A stretch of 51,654 nucleotides of DNA from Paraburkholderia tuberum STM678 (GCF_902833905.1 NZ_CADFGP010000049.1:1-51654), one strand, 5' to 3'; positions 32,990-42,127 are shown, numbered from the stretch's first letter. Made by a program: numbers and translations. Notes: generated by a model from the letters alone, not told the origin.

Positions 32990-34048
32990 GTGAAAATGAC
33001 CTTTCGCTGGTATGGCGACACGGACCCCGTGCCGCTCGCTTATATCCGCCAGATCCCCGGCATGGTCGGGATCGTCTCGGCGATCTATGACGTGCCTGTG
33101 GGCGAGGTGTGGCCGATCGACAGGATCCTGTCGCTGAAGGAGAAGATAGAGGCTCACGGCCTGACGCTGGAAGTGATCGAAAGCGTGCCGGTGCACGAGG
33201 ACATCAAGCTCGGCAAACCGACGCGCGACACGCTCATCGCCAACTACGGCCTGACGCTGCGTAACCTCAGCGCCTGCGGCGTAAAGGTGGTCTGCTACAA
33301 CTTCATGCCGGTTTTCGACTGGACCCGCACCTCGCTGGAAATGCCCCTGCCCGATGGATCGACGACGCTCGCGTTCGACACGCAAGCGATCCGCGAGCTC
33401 GACGTCAGCCAGGGTATCCAGCTGCCCGGCTGGGACGCGAGCTATCGGCCCGAGCAGTTGAGAGCCCTGCTGCGCGACTACGAAGCGCTTGACGAGGCCG
33501 GTCTCTGGGCCAATCTCGACTACTTCCTGCGCGCGATCATTCCGGTGGCCAAAGAAGCCGGCATCAAGATGGCGATCCACCCCGACGATCCACCACGGCC
33601 GATTTTTGGGCTGCCGCGCATCGTAAAGAATCGCGCGGACCTGCAGCGCGTGCTGGCTATCGTCGACGATCCCGCCAACGGCCTGACGCTGTGTTCTGGG
33701 TCGCTGGGCGCGGACCTGCAGAACGATATTCCGGCACTGGTGCGCGAGTTCGGCGCGCGTGGCCGGATTCATTTCGCGCACCTGCGTAACGTGCAAACCA
33801 ATGCCGCAGGCGACTTTCATGAGACCTCGCATCGTTCGGCCGACGGCTCGCTCGACATGGCGGAAATCGTCAAAGCCTATTTCGAAACCGGCTTTGAAGG
33901 CTATGCAAGGCCGGACCATGGGCGAATGATCTGGGGCGAAACGGGCCGCGCCGGCTATGGGCTGTTCGATCGCGCGCTGGGTGCGGTCTACCTGAACGGC
34001 ATCTGGGAAGGCCTCGCCAAACATCCGGCCTATCATGCGGCTGAGTAA
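32990..34048 (+). CDS. uxuA: mannonate dehydratase
   Basis: A 352-residue UxuA-type mannonate dehydratase, which dehydrates D-mannonate to 2-keto-3-deoxygluconate in hexuronate catabolism. The N-terminal MTFRWYGDTDPVPLAYIRQI and GMVGIVSAIYDVPVGEVW are family hallmarks; metal-binding His/Cys/Asp residues are in MAIHPDDPPRPIFGLPRI, TLCSGSLGA and IHFAHLRNVQ, and YARPDHGRMIWGE is near the end. GTG start after AGGAGGAGA. First gene of uxuA-uxuB-iolB, with uxuB overlapping its 3' end by 14 bp. Slightly shorter than the E. coli enzyme. Confidence 0.93.
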   Translation: MKMTFRWYGDTDPVPLAYIRQIPGMVGIVSAIYDVPVGEVWPIDRILSLKEKIEAHGLTLEVIESVPVHEDIKLGKPTRDTLIANYGLTLRNLSACGVKVVCYNFMPVFDWTRTSLEMPLPDGSTTLAFDTQAIRELDVSQGIQLPGWDASYRPEQLRALLRDYEALDEAGLWANLDYFLRAIIPVAKEAGIKMAIHPDDPPRPIFGLPRIVKNRADLQRVLAIVDDPANGLTLCSGSLGADLQNDIPALVREFGARGRIHFAHLRNVQTNAAGDFHETSHRSADGSLDMAEIVKAYFETGFEGYARPDHGRMIWGETGRAGYGLFDRALGAVYLNGIWEGLAKHPAYHAAE

Positions 34049-35558
34049 TGCCGCCGTGGCTTCGCTCGCGGCGCGCGCCGCTGGCGAAATCGTCGTTCCC
34101 ACCTACGATCGCGCGAGCCTTGCACCGGGCATCGTTCATCTGGGCCTCGGGGCGTTTCATCGCGCGCACCAGGCCGTGTACACCGAGCATAGGTTGCGCG
34201 CTGGCGATCACCGCTGGGGCATCGTCGGCGTGTCGTTGCGGCGTGCGGACACGTCGGAGGCGCTCACTGCGCAGGATCATCTGTATGCCGTGGATGTGCG
34301 CGACGGCACCGCGGATTCGTTCCAGGTGGTCGGTGCACTGATCGCTTCGCTGGTCGCGCCGCAGTCGCCCGCCGCCGTGCTCGATGCGATGACCGATCCG
34401 CGCTGCCATATCGTCAGCCTGACGATCACCGAGAAAGGCTATTGCCGCAATCCGGCCAGCGGCGCGTTGCAGTTCGATCATCCCGAGATTGTTCATGATC
34501 TGCGCGAGGCTGCCGCGCCGCGTAGCGCGATCGGCTTCGTCGTGCGCGCGCTGGCGCTGCGTCGCGCGGGCGGTTTTCGCCCGTTTACCGTGCTGCCGTG
34601 CGACAACCTGCCGTCCAACGGCGACACGATGCGCGAGTTGACGTTGGCGTTCGCGCGCGAAGCGGATCCTGCGCTGGCCGACTGGATCGAGGGAGAGGGC
34701 GCGTTTCCCAACACGATGGTGGATCGGATCGTGCCGCTCACCACCGACGCCGATCGCAGGCGCGTAGCGAAGCAACTCGGTGCCGACGATGCGTGGCCGG
34801 TGATGACCGAACCGTTTTCGCAATGGGTGATCGAGGACCGCTTCGCGGGGCCGCGGCCGGCGTGGGAGCGCGCAGGCGCGACGCTCGTGGGTGACGCGCG
34901 TCCCTATGAGCAGGCCAAATTGCGGATGCTGAACGGCGCGCATTCGGCGCTCGCGTACCTCGGGTCGCTGATCGGCTACGACACCGTCGATCAGGCGATC
35001 GCGGCGCCGGCCGTGCGGAACTTTGTCGAAAGCATGTTGCGCGACGAGGTGGAGCCGACGCTGTCGCGCCCCGCTTTGGCCAGCTATCGCGCTGAACTGT
35101 TCACGCGTTTTCGCAACACTGCGCTCGATCACCGCTTGCAACAGATCGCGACCGACGGCTCGCAGAAACTGCCGCAGCGCTGGCTGGAAAGCGTGCGCGC
35201 CAACCTGAAAAGCGGCGCGCCGACCGAACGTCTCGCCTTTGCGTTGGCCGGCTGGATCGCGTACCTGAGCGGTCAGGACGAGACAGGCCGCACCTACGCC
35301 ATCGCGGACCCGCTCGCCGGCACACTGGCCGAGGCGGTCCGCTCGACCTTGCACGCGGATGCCATCGATGCGGTACAAACACTGTTCGAAATCGAGTCGA
35401 TTTTCGGATGCGATCTGCGCGCACAGCCGCGCTTCGTCACGCAGGTCGCACGCCATCTGGCGGCGATTCGCGCACAAGGCGTCGTCAAAGCCATGGACGC
35501 CTGTACCGCTTCACGGCCATGCACGCAGCCGCAGCGACCGCCGCGTTCTGGCGAGTAG
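34035..35558 (+). CDS. uxuB: mannitol dehydrogenase-family oxidoreductase, probable fructuronate reductase
   Basis: A 507-residue member of the long-chain mannitol dehydrogenase family. HLGLGAFHRAHQAVYTE is the N-terminal nucleotide-binding signature; PFTVLPCDNLPSNGDTM and FPNTMVDRIVPLTT carry family residues, and the catalytic Lys is expected in the QAKLRMLNGAHSALAYLG segment. Next to uxuA it most likely acts as D-fructuronate reductase giving D-mannonate with NAD(H), although mannitol or altronate specificity cannot be excluded by sequence. Translationally coupled to uxuA by overlap. The last 15 residues are Pro/Arg-rich and atypical. Confidence 0.88.
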   Translation: MRLSNAAVASLAARAAGEIVVPTYDRASLAPGIVHLGLGAFHRAHQAVYTEHRLRAGDHRWGIVGVSLRRADTSEALTAQDHLYAVDVRDGTADSFQVVGALIASLVAPQSPAAVLDAMTDPRCHIVSLTITEKGYCRNPASGALQFDHPEIVHDLREAAAPRSAIGFVVRALALRRAGGFRPFTVLPCDNLPSNGDTMRELTLAFAREADPALADWIEGEGAFPNTMVDRIVPLTTDADRRRVAKQLGADDAWPVMTEPFSQWVIEDRFAGPRPAWERAGATLVGDARPYEQAKLRMLNGAHSALAYLGSLIGYDTVDQAIAAPAVRNFVESMLRDEVEPTLSRPALASYRAELFTRFRNTALDHRLQQIATDGSQKLPQRWLESVRANLKSGAPTERLAFALAGWIAYLSGQDETGRTYAIADPLAGTLAEAVRSTLHADAIDAVQTLFEIESIFGCDLRAQPRFVTQVARHLAAIRAQGVVKAMDACTASRPCTQPQRPPRSGE

Positions 35559-35583
35559 CAGCCCTAAATAACCGGAGGAACAC

Positions 35584-36414
35584 ATGAGCGAACTGCTCGT
35601 CAAACCGTCAAAGCACGCCGAAGATGGCCAGATCATCCATATCACGCCGACGAGCGCCGGCTGGAAATACGTCGGCTTCGATGTTTTCGACCTGAAGGTT
35701 GGCGCCACGGTCACACAGGAGACGGGCGATCGCGAAGTCGTGGTCGTGCTCGTCAGGGGGCACGCAACAGCCGGTTGCGAAGGGCTCGCGAGCCGCGCGA
35801 TCGGCGCTCGGATGTCGCCGTTCGATGGCGCGCCGTGGTGCATGTACGTGCCCCCGCATACGCGCTACACGATCGTGGCCGCGGACGACGTCGAACTCGG
35901 CGTCTGCTCCGCGCCCGCGAAGGGTGGCCTGCCGCCGCGCTTCATTGCACCTGACGAGGTCAGGCAGGAAACCCGTGGCGCTGGCGCCAATCTGCGTCAC
36001 GTGCGCCACATCCTTCCGGAAACCGAGCCGGCGGAGAGCTTGCTGGTGGTGGAATCGGTGACGCCGGCGGGCAACTGGTCGAGCTACCCGCCGCATCGGC
36101 ATGATACCGACAATGGCGAGCAGCAGACCTATCTCGAGGAAACCTATTACCACCGCGTCTCGCCGCCGCAGGGCTTCGCGATTCAGCGCGTCTATACCGA
36201 CGATCGCAGTCTCGACGAAACGCTCGCGGCGTACGACAAGCATGTCGTGCTGGTGCCGCGCGGCTATCACCCGGTTGCCGCCGCGCACGGCTATGACCTC
36301 TACTACCTGAATGTGATGGCCGGTCCGCGCCGCGCCTGGCACGTACATAACGAGCCGGCTCACGAATGGTTAGTACAACCCGGCGCAAGGGTCGCGGTGG
36401 ACGGCGCGCGCTGA
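35584..36414 (+). CDS. iolB: 5-deoxy-glucuronate isomerase (IolB)
   Basis: A 276-residue IolB-family bicupin. In inositol catabolism IolB converts 5-deoxy-D-glucuronate to its keto isomer. Metal ligands expected in the C-terminal cupin are seen in SYPPHRHDTD, YLEETYYHR and PRGYHPVAAAHG. GGAGG lies before the ATG. Its placement behind uxuAB, with no other iol gene nearby, suggests that here it isomerises a uronate-type sugar for the Uxu pathway, in place of the usual uronate isomerase UxaC. That reassignment is inference. Confidence 0.88.
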   Translation: MSELLVKPSKHAEDGQIIHITPTSAGWKYVGFDVFDLKVGATVTQETGDREVVVVLVRGHATAGCEGLASRAIGARMSPFDGAPWCMYVPPHTRYTIVAADDVELGVCSAPAKGGLPPRFIAPDEVRQETRGAGANLRHVRHILPETEPAESLLVVESVTPAGNWSSYPPHRHDTDNGEQQTYLEETYYHRVSPPQGFAIQRVYTDDRSLDETLAAYDKHVVLVPRGYHPVAAAHGYDLYYLNVMAGPRRAWHVHNEPAHEWLVQPGARVAVDGAR

Positions 36415-36430
36415 GTCCCGTTGCGGTAAG

Positions 36431-37426
36431 TCAATCGCTGTCGGCGTCGGGGCCTTGGGTGTCGAATCCGGCGGCCTCGCGCAGCGCTTGCAGCATCGCC
36501 CGCGCGCCCGGCGAGAGCCTGTCGCCGCGCCGTGTGACGATGCCCGCCGGTCCGAGCTTCAGATCGAGTTCGAACGGTAGCGGTTCGAGCGCACCGGCAA
36601 TGCAATAAGGTCGCACCGGCTCGCGCGCAAGCGGCGCGATCATATCGCTCATCTGCAGCAGACTCGTGATGACAGGCAGCGACGAGCTCTCGACCACATC
36701 CGTCGGCAACGCGAGCTTCCGTTCGAGAAACAGTTGCGTGAACTGATTGCGCATGACGTTGCCTTTTGGCGGCAAGATCCACGTTTGCGGCGCCAGTTCG
36801 TCCCAGCTCAGAGCCTTGCGCTTGACGAGCGGATGGCCAACGCGTGCAAACAGCGCGTGCTGTGCTTCTGCGAGCGGCGCATAGTGCAGCTCCGCAAGGT
36901 CGTCCGGATTGCGGATTCGCGCGACGATCATATCCAGCTTGCCTTCCTGCAGACGCTGCACCAGCACCTCGCTGAACTCCATCTCGATGTTGACGCGAAT
37001 CTGCGGAAAGCGCTTCTTCAGCAGCGCCACCGCTTGTGGCACGAGGTTGGTGGCCGCCGTGACCTCGGTGCCGATCATCGCCCGCCCGGTCAGGCCGGCT
37101 TTGAGCGCTGACACTTCGTCGTACGCGTGCCGCAACTCCGCCAGCACGCTGCGTGCATGGCGGATCAGCACCTCGCCGTACCAGGTGGGCTCGACACCGC
37201 GCGGATGCCGTTCGAACAGCTCGACACCCATCGTCTCTTCCAGTTCACGCAGCAACTTGGTCGCCCCGGGCTGCGTCATGTGCGCGGCGTTCGCCGCCCG
37301 CAATACCGAGCGATGGGTATCGAGCTGAACGATCAGGGCCAATTGACGTGTCTTCAGACGCGTGGGGTCGAAGCGGCTCGTCGCGATGGCCCCTGCGCCG
37401 GTGTCCGGATGAATGGCTGCGGTCAC
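36431..37426 (-). CDS. LysR-family regulator (GbpR/PcaQ-like)
   Basis: A 331-residue LysR regulator. The helix-turn-helix (about residues 30-85: LIVQLDTHRSVLRAANAAHM, QPGATKLLRELEETMGVELF, HPRGVEPTWYG) is followed by an effector domain with IGTEVTAATNLVPQAVALLK. It resembles sugar-responsive GbpR-type proteins. GTG start with GGAG upstream. Convergent with iolB (17-bp gap) and divergent from the M24 gene. The promoter block beside it recurs upstream of uxuA, so it probably regulates both units and itself. Confidence 0.9.
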   Translation of the reverse strand: MTAAIHPDTGAGAIATSRFDPTRLKTRQLALIVQLDTHRSVLRAANAAHMTQPGATKLLRELEETMGVELFERHPRGVEPTWYGEVLIRHARSVLAELRHAYDEVSALKAGLTGRAMIGTEVTAATNLVPQAVALLKKRFPQIRVNIEMEFSEVLVQRLQEGKLDMIVARIRNPDDLAELHYAPLAEAQHALFARVGHPLVKRKALSWDELAPQTWILPPKGNVMRNQFTQLFLERKLALPTDVVESSSLPVITSLLQMSDMIAPLAREPVRPYCIAGALEPLPFELDLKLGPAGIVTRRGDRLSPGARAMLQALREAAGFDTQGPDADSD

Positions 37427-37440
37427 GATATTGTCTCCAC

Positions 37441-37513
37441 GTATTCCGTATCGATATAGGTTTTGCGTTATTTTTCATTATAAAAGCATATCGATCGATC
37501 CTACTATGGAGAG
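37441..37513 (+). promoter_or_regulatory. M24-side copy of the ~73-bp promoter block
   Basis: Second copy of the block at 32766-32838. It includes a near-palindrome CCGTATCGATATAGG (37446-37460) of the T-N11-A kind bound by LysR proteins and a TTCATTATAAAAGCAT segment that can hold a -10. It lies in the gap between the divergent LysR gene and the M24 gene, where LysR autoregulation is normal. Confidence 0.65.
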
Positions 37514-37601
37514 GACGGCCTGCATTCCAAGGCGGGGCGAATTCCCTTCATGGGCATTGAGGCGGGCTGCATCCTGCAGCCACACAGGAGACGAAGAAGT
37601 A

Positions 37602-38768
37602 ATGAACACTCGTACCACAGACATCCCGCCGGAAGGCATCACCACCGACGAGTTCCTCGGCCGCGTCGCCAAGGTCCGCAGCGCACTCGACAAGGCGGGG
37701 CTGGTCGGCCTGCTTGCCTTCGGCGATTGCTGGCGTGGCGCGAACATCGGCTACTTTACCGAATTCCGTCCGCTCGACGGCGTATCGGACATCGCCAACG
37801 CGATCCTGCTGCTGCCCGTGGACGGCGACCCCGTGCTGTTCGTGTCGGATCAATGCTTCGACTACGCGACGAGCGTGACCGCCTTCGAAGTGCGCAGCCT
37901 GCGTGAAGTCACGCAACAGGTGCAGGCATTTTCGGCGCGGCATCGCAGCGGCACGGTCGGCCTCGCCGGCGCCGCCTATATCCCTGCGGATCTGTTGAAG
38001 CGCCTGAACGCCGGTCTCAACGAATTGAAGCTCGAACCGACGATGGTGCTGGCCGAAATCAAGGCGATCAAGAGCGACGCCGAAGTCGCACTGATGCGCA
38101 AAGCCGCCGCCTTGACCGATTCGGCGATGGCAGCGATTCGCGACGCGCTCGCCGACCGCCGTCCCTACACCGAGCGTGAACTCGCTCTGATCGCTGACCG
38201 CGCGATGCTCGCGGGAGGAGCAGACCGGACCGCGTTTGATTCGATGGTGCAATCCGGTCCGCGCTCGGCGTATAACCTGGCGCGCCCCACCGACCGCATC
38301 CTGCAACCGGGCGACCTGATCATGACCGACATCGGCGCGCGTTATCGTGGGTACGTGGCCGATGGCGGACGCGGTTTTACCTACGGTCCGGCGAATCCCG
38401 AGAAGATGGCGATCGTCGCGGCAGCGGCGCGCGCGGTCGAAGCGGGGCTTGCCGCCGCGCGTCCCGGCATGGCGGCCATGGAACTGAATGCGGTGATCCA
38501 GCAGGCGCTGGTGAAATCGAACTACGAGCAATACTCGAGCGAAGCGCGCGGCCATGGCACCGGTCACGGCACCGGCATGGACCCGGAAGAAGAAGCGCCG
38601 TGGATCGGGCCGGGCAACAGGACCGTGCTGCAGGAAAACATGGTCTTTACCCTGAAGGCGACCATTACGGTGCCGAACGTCGGCGGTTTGCGCACGGAAC
38701 GTATCGTGCGGTTGACCTCGGGCGGCGTCGAAACGCTTGACCAGTTCCCGATGGAACTGCACTGGTGA
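37602..38768 (+). CDS. M24-family metallopeptidase homologue (Xaa-Pro peptidase/creatinase fold)
   Basis: A 388-residue M24-family protein with a creatinase-type N-terminal domain and a pita-bread catalytic domain. Probable metal ligands: Asp in IMTDIGARYRG and Asp in YVADGGRGF, His in GHGTGHGTGMDPEEEAP, Glu in FTLKATITVP region or the following TERIVRL. The TLKA where many family members keep Glu, and the GHGTGH repeat, make a non-peptidase hydrolase or lyase possible. Start chosen at the ATG 12 bp after AGGAG; longer frames upstream overlap the promoter block. Followed by an MHS permease gene 89 bp on. Confidence 0.82.
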   Translation: MNTRTTDIPPEGITTDEFLGRVAKVRSALDKAGLVGLLAFGDCWRGANIGYFTEFRPLDGVSDIANAILLLPVDGDPVLFVSDQCFDYATSVTAFEVRSLREVTQQVQAFSARHRSGTVGLAGAAYIPADLLKRLNAGLNELKLEPTMVLAEIKAIKSDAEVALMRKAAALTDSAMAAIRDALADRRPYTERELALIADRAMLAGGADRTAFDSMVQSGPRSAYNLARPTDRILQPGDLIMTDIGARYRGYVADGGRGFTYGPANPEKMAIVAAAARAVEAGLAAARPGMAAMELNAVIQQALVKSNYEQYSSEARGHGTGHGTGMDPEEEAPWIGPGNRTVLQENMVFTLKATITVPNVGGLRTERIVRLTSGGVETLDQFPMELHW

Positions 38769-38857
38769 GCACAGTGAATTTATCGTAACGTGCCGGCGGA
38801 CCCGCGCCGCCGACACGCAGCAGTTCAAAACATAGATTCCCAGAGAAGGGAGGAGAC

Positions 38858-40243
38858 ATGAACACATCGCCCGTTTCATCCGGCAACGCGCCGGTTATCA
38901 GCCGCTCGGCCGTCAACCGTGTGCTGGTCGCTTCGGTGGTCGGGACCGCCATCGAGTGGTACGACTTTTTTCTCTATGCCACCGCTTCGGCGCTGGTCTT
39001 CGCCAGGCTGTTCTTCCCCTCGTTCGATCCGGTGGTCGGCACCATTGCGGCGTTCGGGAGTTTTGCGGTCGGCTATCTCGCACGGCCTTTCGGCGCGGTG
39101 TTTTTCGGGCACTTTGGCGACCGCATCGGACGCAAGGCGACGCTCGTCGCGACGCTGACGATCATGGGCGTCGGCACCTTCGTGATCGGGCTGCTGCCGA
39201 CTTACGCCTCGATCGGCGTCTGGGCGCCGATCCTGCTGGTGGCGATGCGCTTTCTGCAAGGGCTTGGCGTGGGCGGCGAATGGGGCGGCGCGGTGCTGAT
39301 GGTGGTAGAAACGGCGCCGGCCAGCAAGCGTGGCTTCTTCGGCGCGTTCCCGCAATTGGGCGTGCCGCTCGGGCTGATGCTCTCGACCGCGGTGTTCAAA
39401 GCCGTGTCGAGTCTGCCGTCGGACGCGTTCTATACCTGGGGATGGCGCCTGCCGTTCCTGCTGAGCGTCGCGCTGATCGCGATCGGCCTGTTTATCCGGC
39501 TGCGCGTCATGGAATCGCCGGTATTCGAACAGATCAAGGCGAGCAAGCAGGTCGTCAAGGCGCCGCTGATCGAATTGCTGCGCCGGCATCCGAAAGACCT
39601 CGTGCTGACGATCGGCACGCGCTTCGCGGTCGACATCACCTTCAACGTGATCAATGTGTTCGTGCTGGTCTATGGCACGACGCGGCTCGGCCTGCCGCGC
39701 GGACTCCTGCTGAACGCCATCATTCTCGGCTGCGCCTTCGCGCTGATCACGCTGCCATTGTTCGGCAAACTGTCGGATCTGATCGGACGCCGGACGGTCT
39801 TCATGTTCGGGGCGGTGTTCGTGGCGATCTACGGATTCGCGTTCTTTCCGTTGCTCGAGACACGCAATCCGACCTTGATTCTCGTGGCGTACGTCTGCGG
39901 TATCGCGTTAAGCCAGGCGTCCGTGTACGGCGTGCAATCGACGTGGTTTGCGGAGCTGTTCGGTACGCGGGTGCGCTATACGGGTGCGTCGCTGCCGTAT
40001 CAGATCGCCGGCATCATCACGTCAGGGCCGACGCCATTGATCGCCACTTATCTGTTCGCCACGTATGGCCAGACGCTGCCCATTTCGATCTATATCGCGG
40101 CGACGGGGTTGCTGAGCCTGGTGTGCGCGTTTTTCCTCGCCGAGACTTTCAAGCGGGATCTGTCCGCGGAGCCGGAAGATGAAGCGGCCACCGCGCTGGG
40201 TGCGCATGCGTGCGCGCATTCGCCGCGTCCTTTGTCGCGCTGA
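38858..40243 (+). CDS. MHS-family MFS permease
   Basis: A 461-residue metabolite:H+ symporter (MHS) family transporter with 12 predicted helices. Family signatures: GTAIEWYDFFLYATASAL in helix 1, FGHFGDRIGRKATL in loop 2-3, MRFLQGLGVGGEWGGAVL in helix 4, and GKLSDLIGRRTVFMF in loop 8-9, with FGTRVRYTGASLPYQI near helix 11. Relatives import citrate, ketoglutarate, shikimate or betaines. GGGAGG precedes the ATG. Same direction as the M24 gene and probably the same operon, so it likely imports that enzyme's substrate or a uronate conjugate. Confidence 0.92.
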   Translation: MNTSPVSSGNAPVISRSAVNRVLVASVVGTAIEWYDFFLYATASALVFARLFFPSFDPVVGTIAAFGSFAVGYLARPFGAVFFGHFGDRIGRKATLVATLTIMGVGTFVIGLLPTYASIGVWAPILLVAMRFLQGLGVGGEWGGAVLMVVETAPASKRGFFGAFPQLGVPLGLMLSTAVFKAVSSLPSDAFYTWGWRLPFLLSVALIAIGLFIRLRVMESPVFEQIKASKQVVKAPLIELLRRHPKDLVLTIGTRFAVDITFNVINVFVLVYGTTRLGLPRGLLLNAIILGCAFALITLPLFGKLSDLIGRRTVFMFGAVFVAIYGFAFFPLLETRNPTLILVAYVCGIALSQASVYGVQSTWFAELFGTRVRYTGASLPYQIAGIITSGPTPLIATYLFATYGQTLPISIYIAATGLLSLVCAFFLAETFKRDLSAEPEDEAATALGAHACAHSPRPLSR

Positions 40244-40447
40244 GCGCTGGTGTTCTCCATCGCATTGCTCCGTCGTTACGATGGCTACACCTTCGCACCG
40301 CGCGTACGTGCGTTCAAGACGGGATGCGCTGACGGATACGAACTGTACGACGATGGCTCGGATGACCGCAATGAGACCGGGCGGATCAGCTGCAACCCGC
40401 GCTGATAAAGGGTTGGCGGGCTAACCGTATCAAACGGTTTTGTCGCG
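40244..40447. other. IS-flanking debris after the MHS gene
   Basis: No gene. It contains the second copy of a 25-bp sequence (40319-40343) that also occurs at 2431-2455, and a small hairpin AACCGT-atcaa-ACGGTT followed by T at 40423-40440 that could terminate MHS transcription. Confidence 0.4.
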
Positions 40448-40852
40448 TTAAGACGGGAGAGGTAGTATTCGAGCCTGACAAATATGCTTTGGCTGGCCGA
40501 TGAAGAAGACCCAAACACCGCGAACGATCCGTGGGGTTCGGGCCAGTTTTTCGCCCGCCCCAACGGCTCGCACCGACGATGAATCCACGGCTGCTCGTGA
40601 GAAATCGAGCTCGCCGACCTCGCGTAACTTCGCCAGCAGTAGCTCGTGCAATCGCTTCCACACGCCGGCCTTCTGCCAGTCGCGCAAACGCCTCCAGCAG
40701 GTCGAACCCGAACCAAATCCCAACTTGGTCGACAGGTCGCACCAGCGTATCCCAGTCTTGAACACGAACAGGATGCCGTTCAGTGCAGCTCGGCTCGAAA
40801 CCGAGCGGCGGCCTGGATATTTCTTGCGTCGCGGTTTCAGCGGCAGCAGCAA
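40448..40852 (-). pseudogene. IS5-family (IS427-type) transposase, truncated
   Basis: The minus-strand frame gives KPRRKKYPGRRSVSSRAALN then GILFVFKTGIRWCDL, CWRRLRDWQKAGVWKRLHELLL and the catalytic-Asp motif AVDSSSVRAV, which is the first open frame of IS427-group elements. After the TRTPRI region the expected second half (TGPNPTDRxRxGSKHH) is present only as an out-of-frame stub, and the rest is lost. Inactive remnant. Confidence 0.8.
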
Positions 40853-40858
40853 AGGTTC

Positions 40859-40960
40859 GATCAGTGCCGCATCAAGGAGCTCGAACGCGACCTGCGGCGC
40901 AAGGAGAAGGCGCTGGCTGAGACAGTAGCGCTGCTGGTACTGTCAAAAAAAAAGTCGTGG
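40859..40960 (+). pseudogene. IS3-family OrfA remnant (C-terminal coiled coil)
   Basis: The plus-strand frame reads DQCRIKELERDLRRKEKALA then ETVALLVLSKKKSW, the leucine-zipper end of IS3-family OrfA. It ends at a run of nine A (about 40945-40953), the kind of slippery site used for the OrfA-OrfB frameshift, but no OrfB sequence follows. Confidence 0.65.
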
Positions 40961-41266
40961 CGAGTGTGCTATGAAAGCTGTTTGATCGATGAGGGTGGGC
41001 CCCTCGATGCCGTCTTTCAGGAGAAGGCATCAAACCACTTCAAGCTGCTGCGTTTAAGAGACGTGGTGGTGAGCGTTGAAGAAAAGGCGCAGCGAATGCG
41101 TCAGGTGTGGGATAACGAGACGAGCGGAAGCGAACCGTCGATGAGATGTCGATCAACTGGTTGCCGGTTTTCGACGGCCGTGGAATTTGTCTGCAAGCCG
41201 CGCCAGGACTGGATTTCAGGTCAGAGTAGCCAGATCGGCTAAAGTCCAGATTTCTGGACGCAGCGA
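40961..41266. other. debris between IS3 remnant and the IS5 transposase
   Basis: No gene is recognised. It should contain the left end of the IS5-family element, but I could not define its terminal inverted repeat by eye. Confidence 0.35.
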
Positions 41267-42127
41267 ATGACCCGAAGCCCATACTGGCAAGAGATTCCAA
41301 CAAGATTGCGCCTGGAGCAGTTCGAGCAATTTGTCTGGCCGCATCTGAGCCTGGGCCGTCGCGGACCTCCCCCCACGCTGGCCTTGCACAAGATCTTCAA
41401 CTACATCCTGCAGGCACTGTACATGGGTTGCCAATGGAAGATGCTGCCGATCGACAGGAATGCAGAAGGTCACCCTGAAATTCACTATACGCGCATCTAC
41501 CGCACGTTTCGTCGCTGGCAGGCCGATGGTTGCATCGATGCCATCTTTTCGGGCTCGGTGCAGCAACTTCATCAGGACCAGCTGCTTGACCTTTCGGTCA
41601 TCCACGGCGACGGCACCACGACGGCGGCGAAGAAAGGCGGCGACAATCTCGGGTATAGCGGGCACAAGCATCTGAAGGGCGACAAGGTGGTGGCCTTGTG
41701 CGATCGCAACTGCAACGTCATTGCTCCATTCATCAGCGCTCCCGGCAACCGCAACGAATCACCGCTGTTGCGCGACGCGCTGCCCAGCCTTACCGCCATG
41801 GCCCGCGCCATTGGCGCGGACCTGCACGGTTCAATCGTCAGCCTGGATGGCATTTACGACTGCAGGGCCAACCGCAAGGCGATCTTCAATCGTGGCATGA
41901 CCCCGAACATCCCCGAGAATCCGCGCGGACGCAAAATACCGAAGCGGGGCCGCAAGCAGCGCTACGATCCGGCCATCTTCGAGGAGCGCTTCAGGACCAT
42001 TGAACGGGTCTTCGCCTGGGAGGACAAGTTCCGCCGTCTGCTGCTGCGCTTTGAACGCATCAGTGACGTTCACTACGCGTTCAAGACGCTTGCCTATACG
42101 ATGATTAACCTGCGCCACTACTGCTGA
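41267..42127 (+). mobile_element. IS5-family transposase, full length
   Basis: A 286-residue DDE transposase that appears complete. It has the N-terminal DUF4096-like region (FVWPHLSLGRRGPPPTLALH, GCQWKMLPI), the catalytic Asp in VIHGDGTTTAAKKGG, second Asp in IVSLDGIYDCRANR, and Glu in RTIERVFAWEDKFRR, the YREK-like signature of the group, ending INLRHYC. No stops or frameshifts. The remnant at 4247-4357 is the tail of a related element. Terminal repeats and target duplication not identified. Confidence 0.85.

Noticed and set aside
32933..35477. Long minus-strand open frames opposite uxuA and uxuB (389 and 535 codons)
   Set aside because: They lie antisense to well-conserved genes, are rich in Arg, His and Gln as expected from GC-biased complement frames, and resemble no family.
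40945..40953. A9 run as a working programmed frameshift site
   Set aside because: It matches the position of IS3 slippery sites, but no OrfB follows, so it can only be a fossil.
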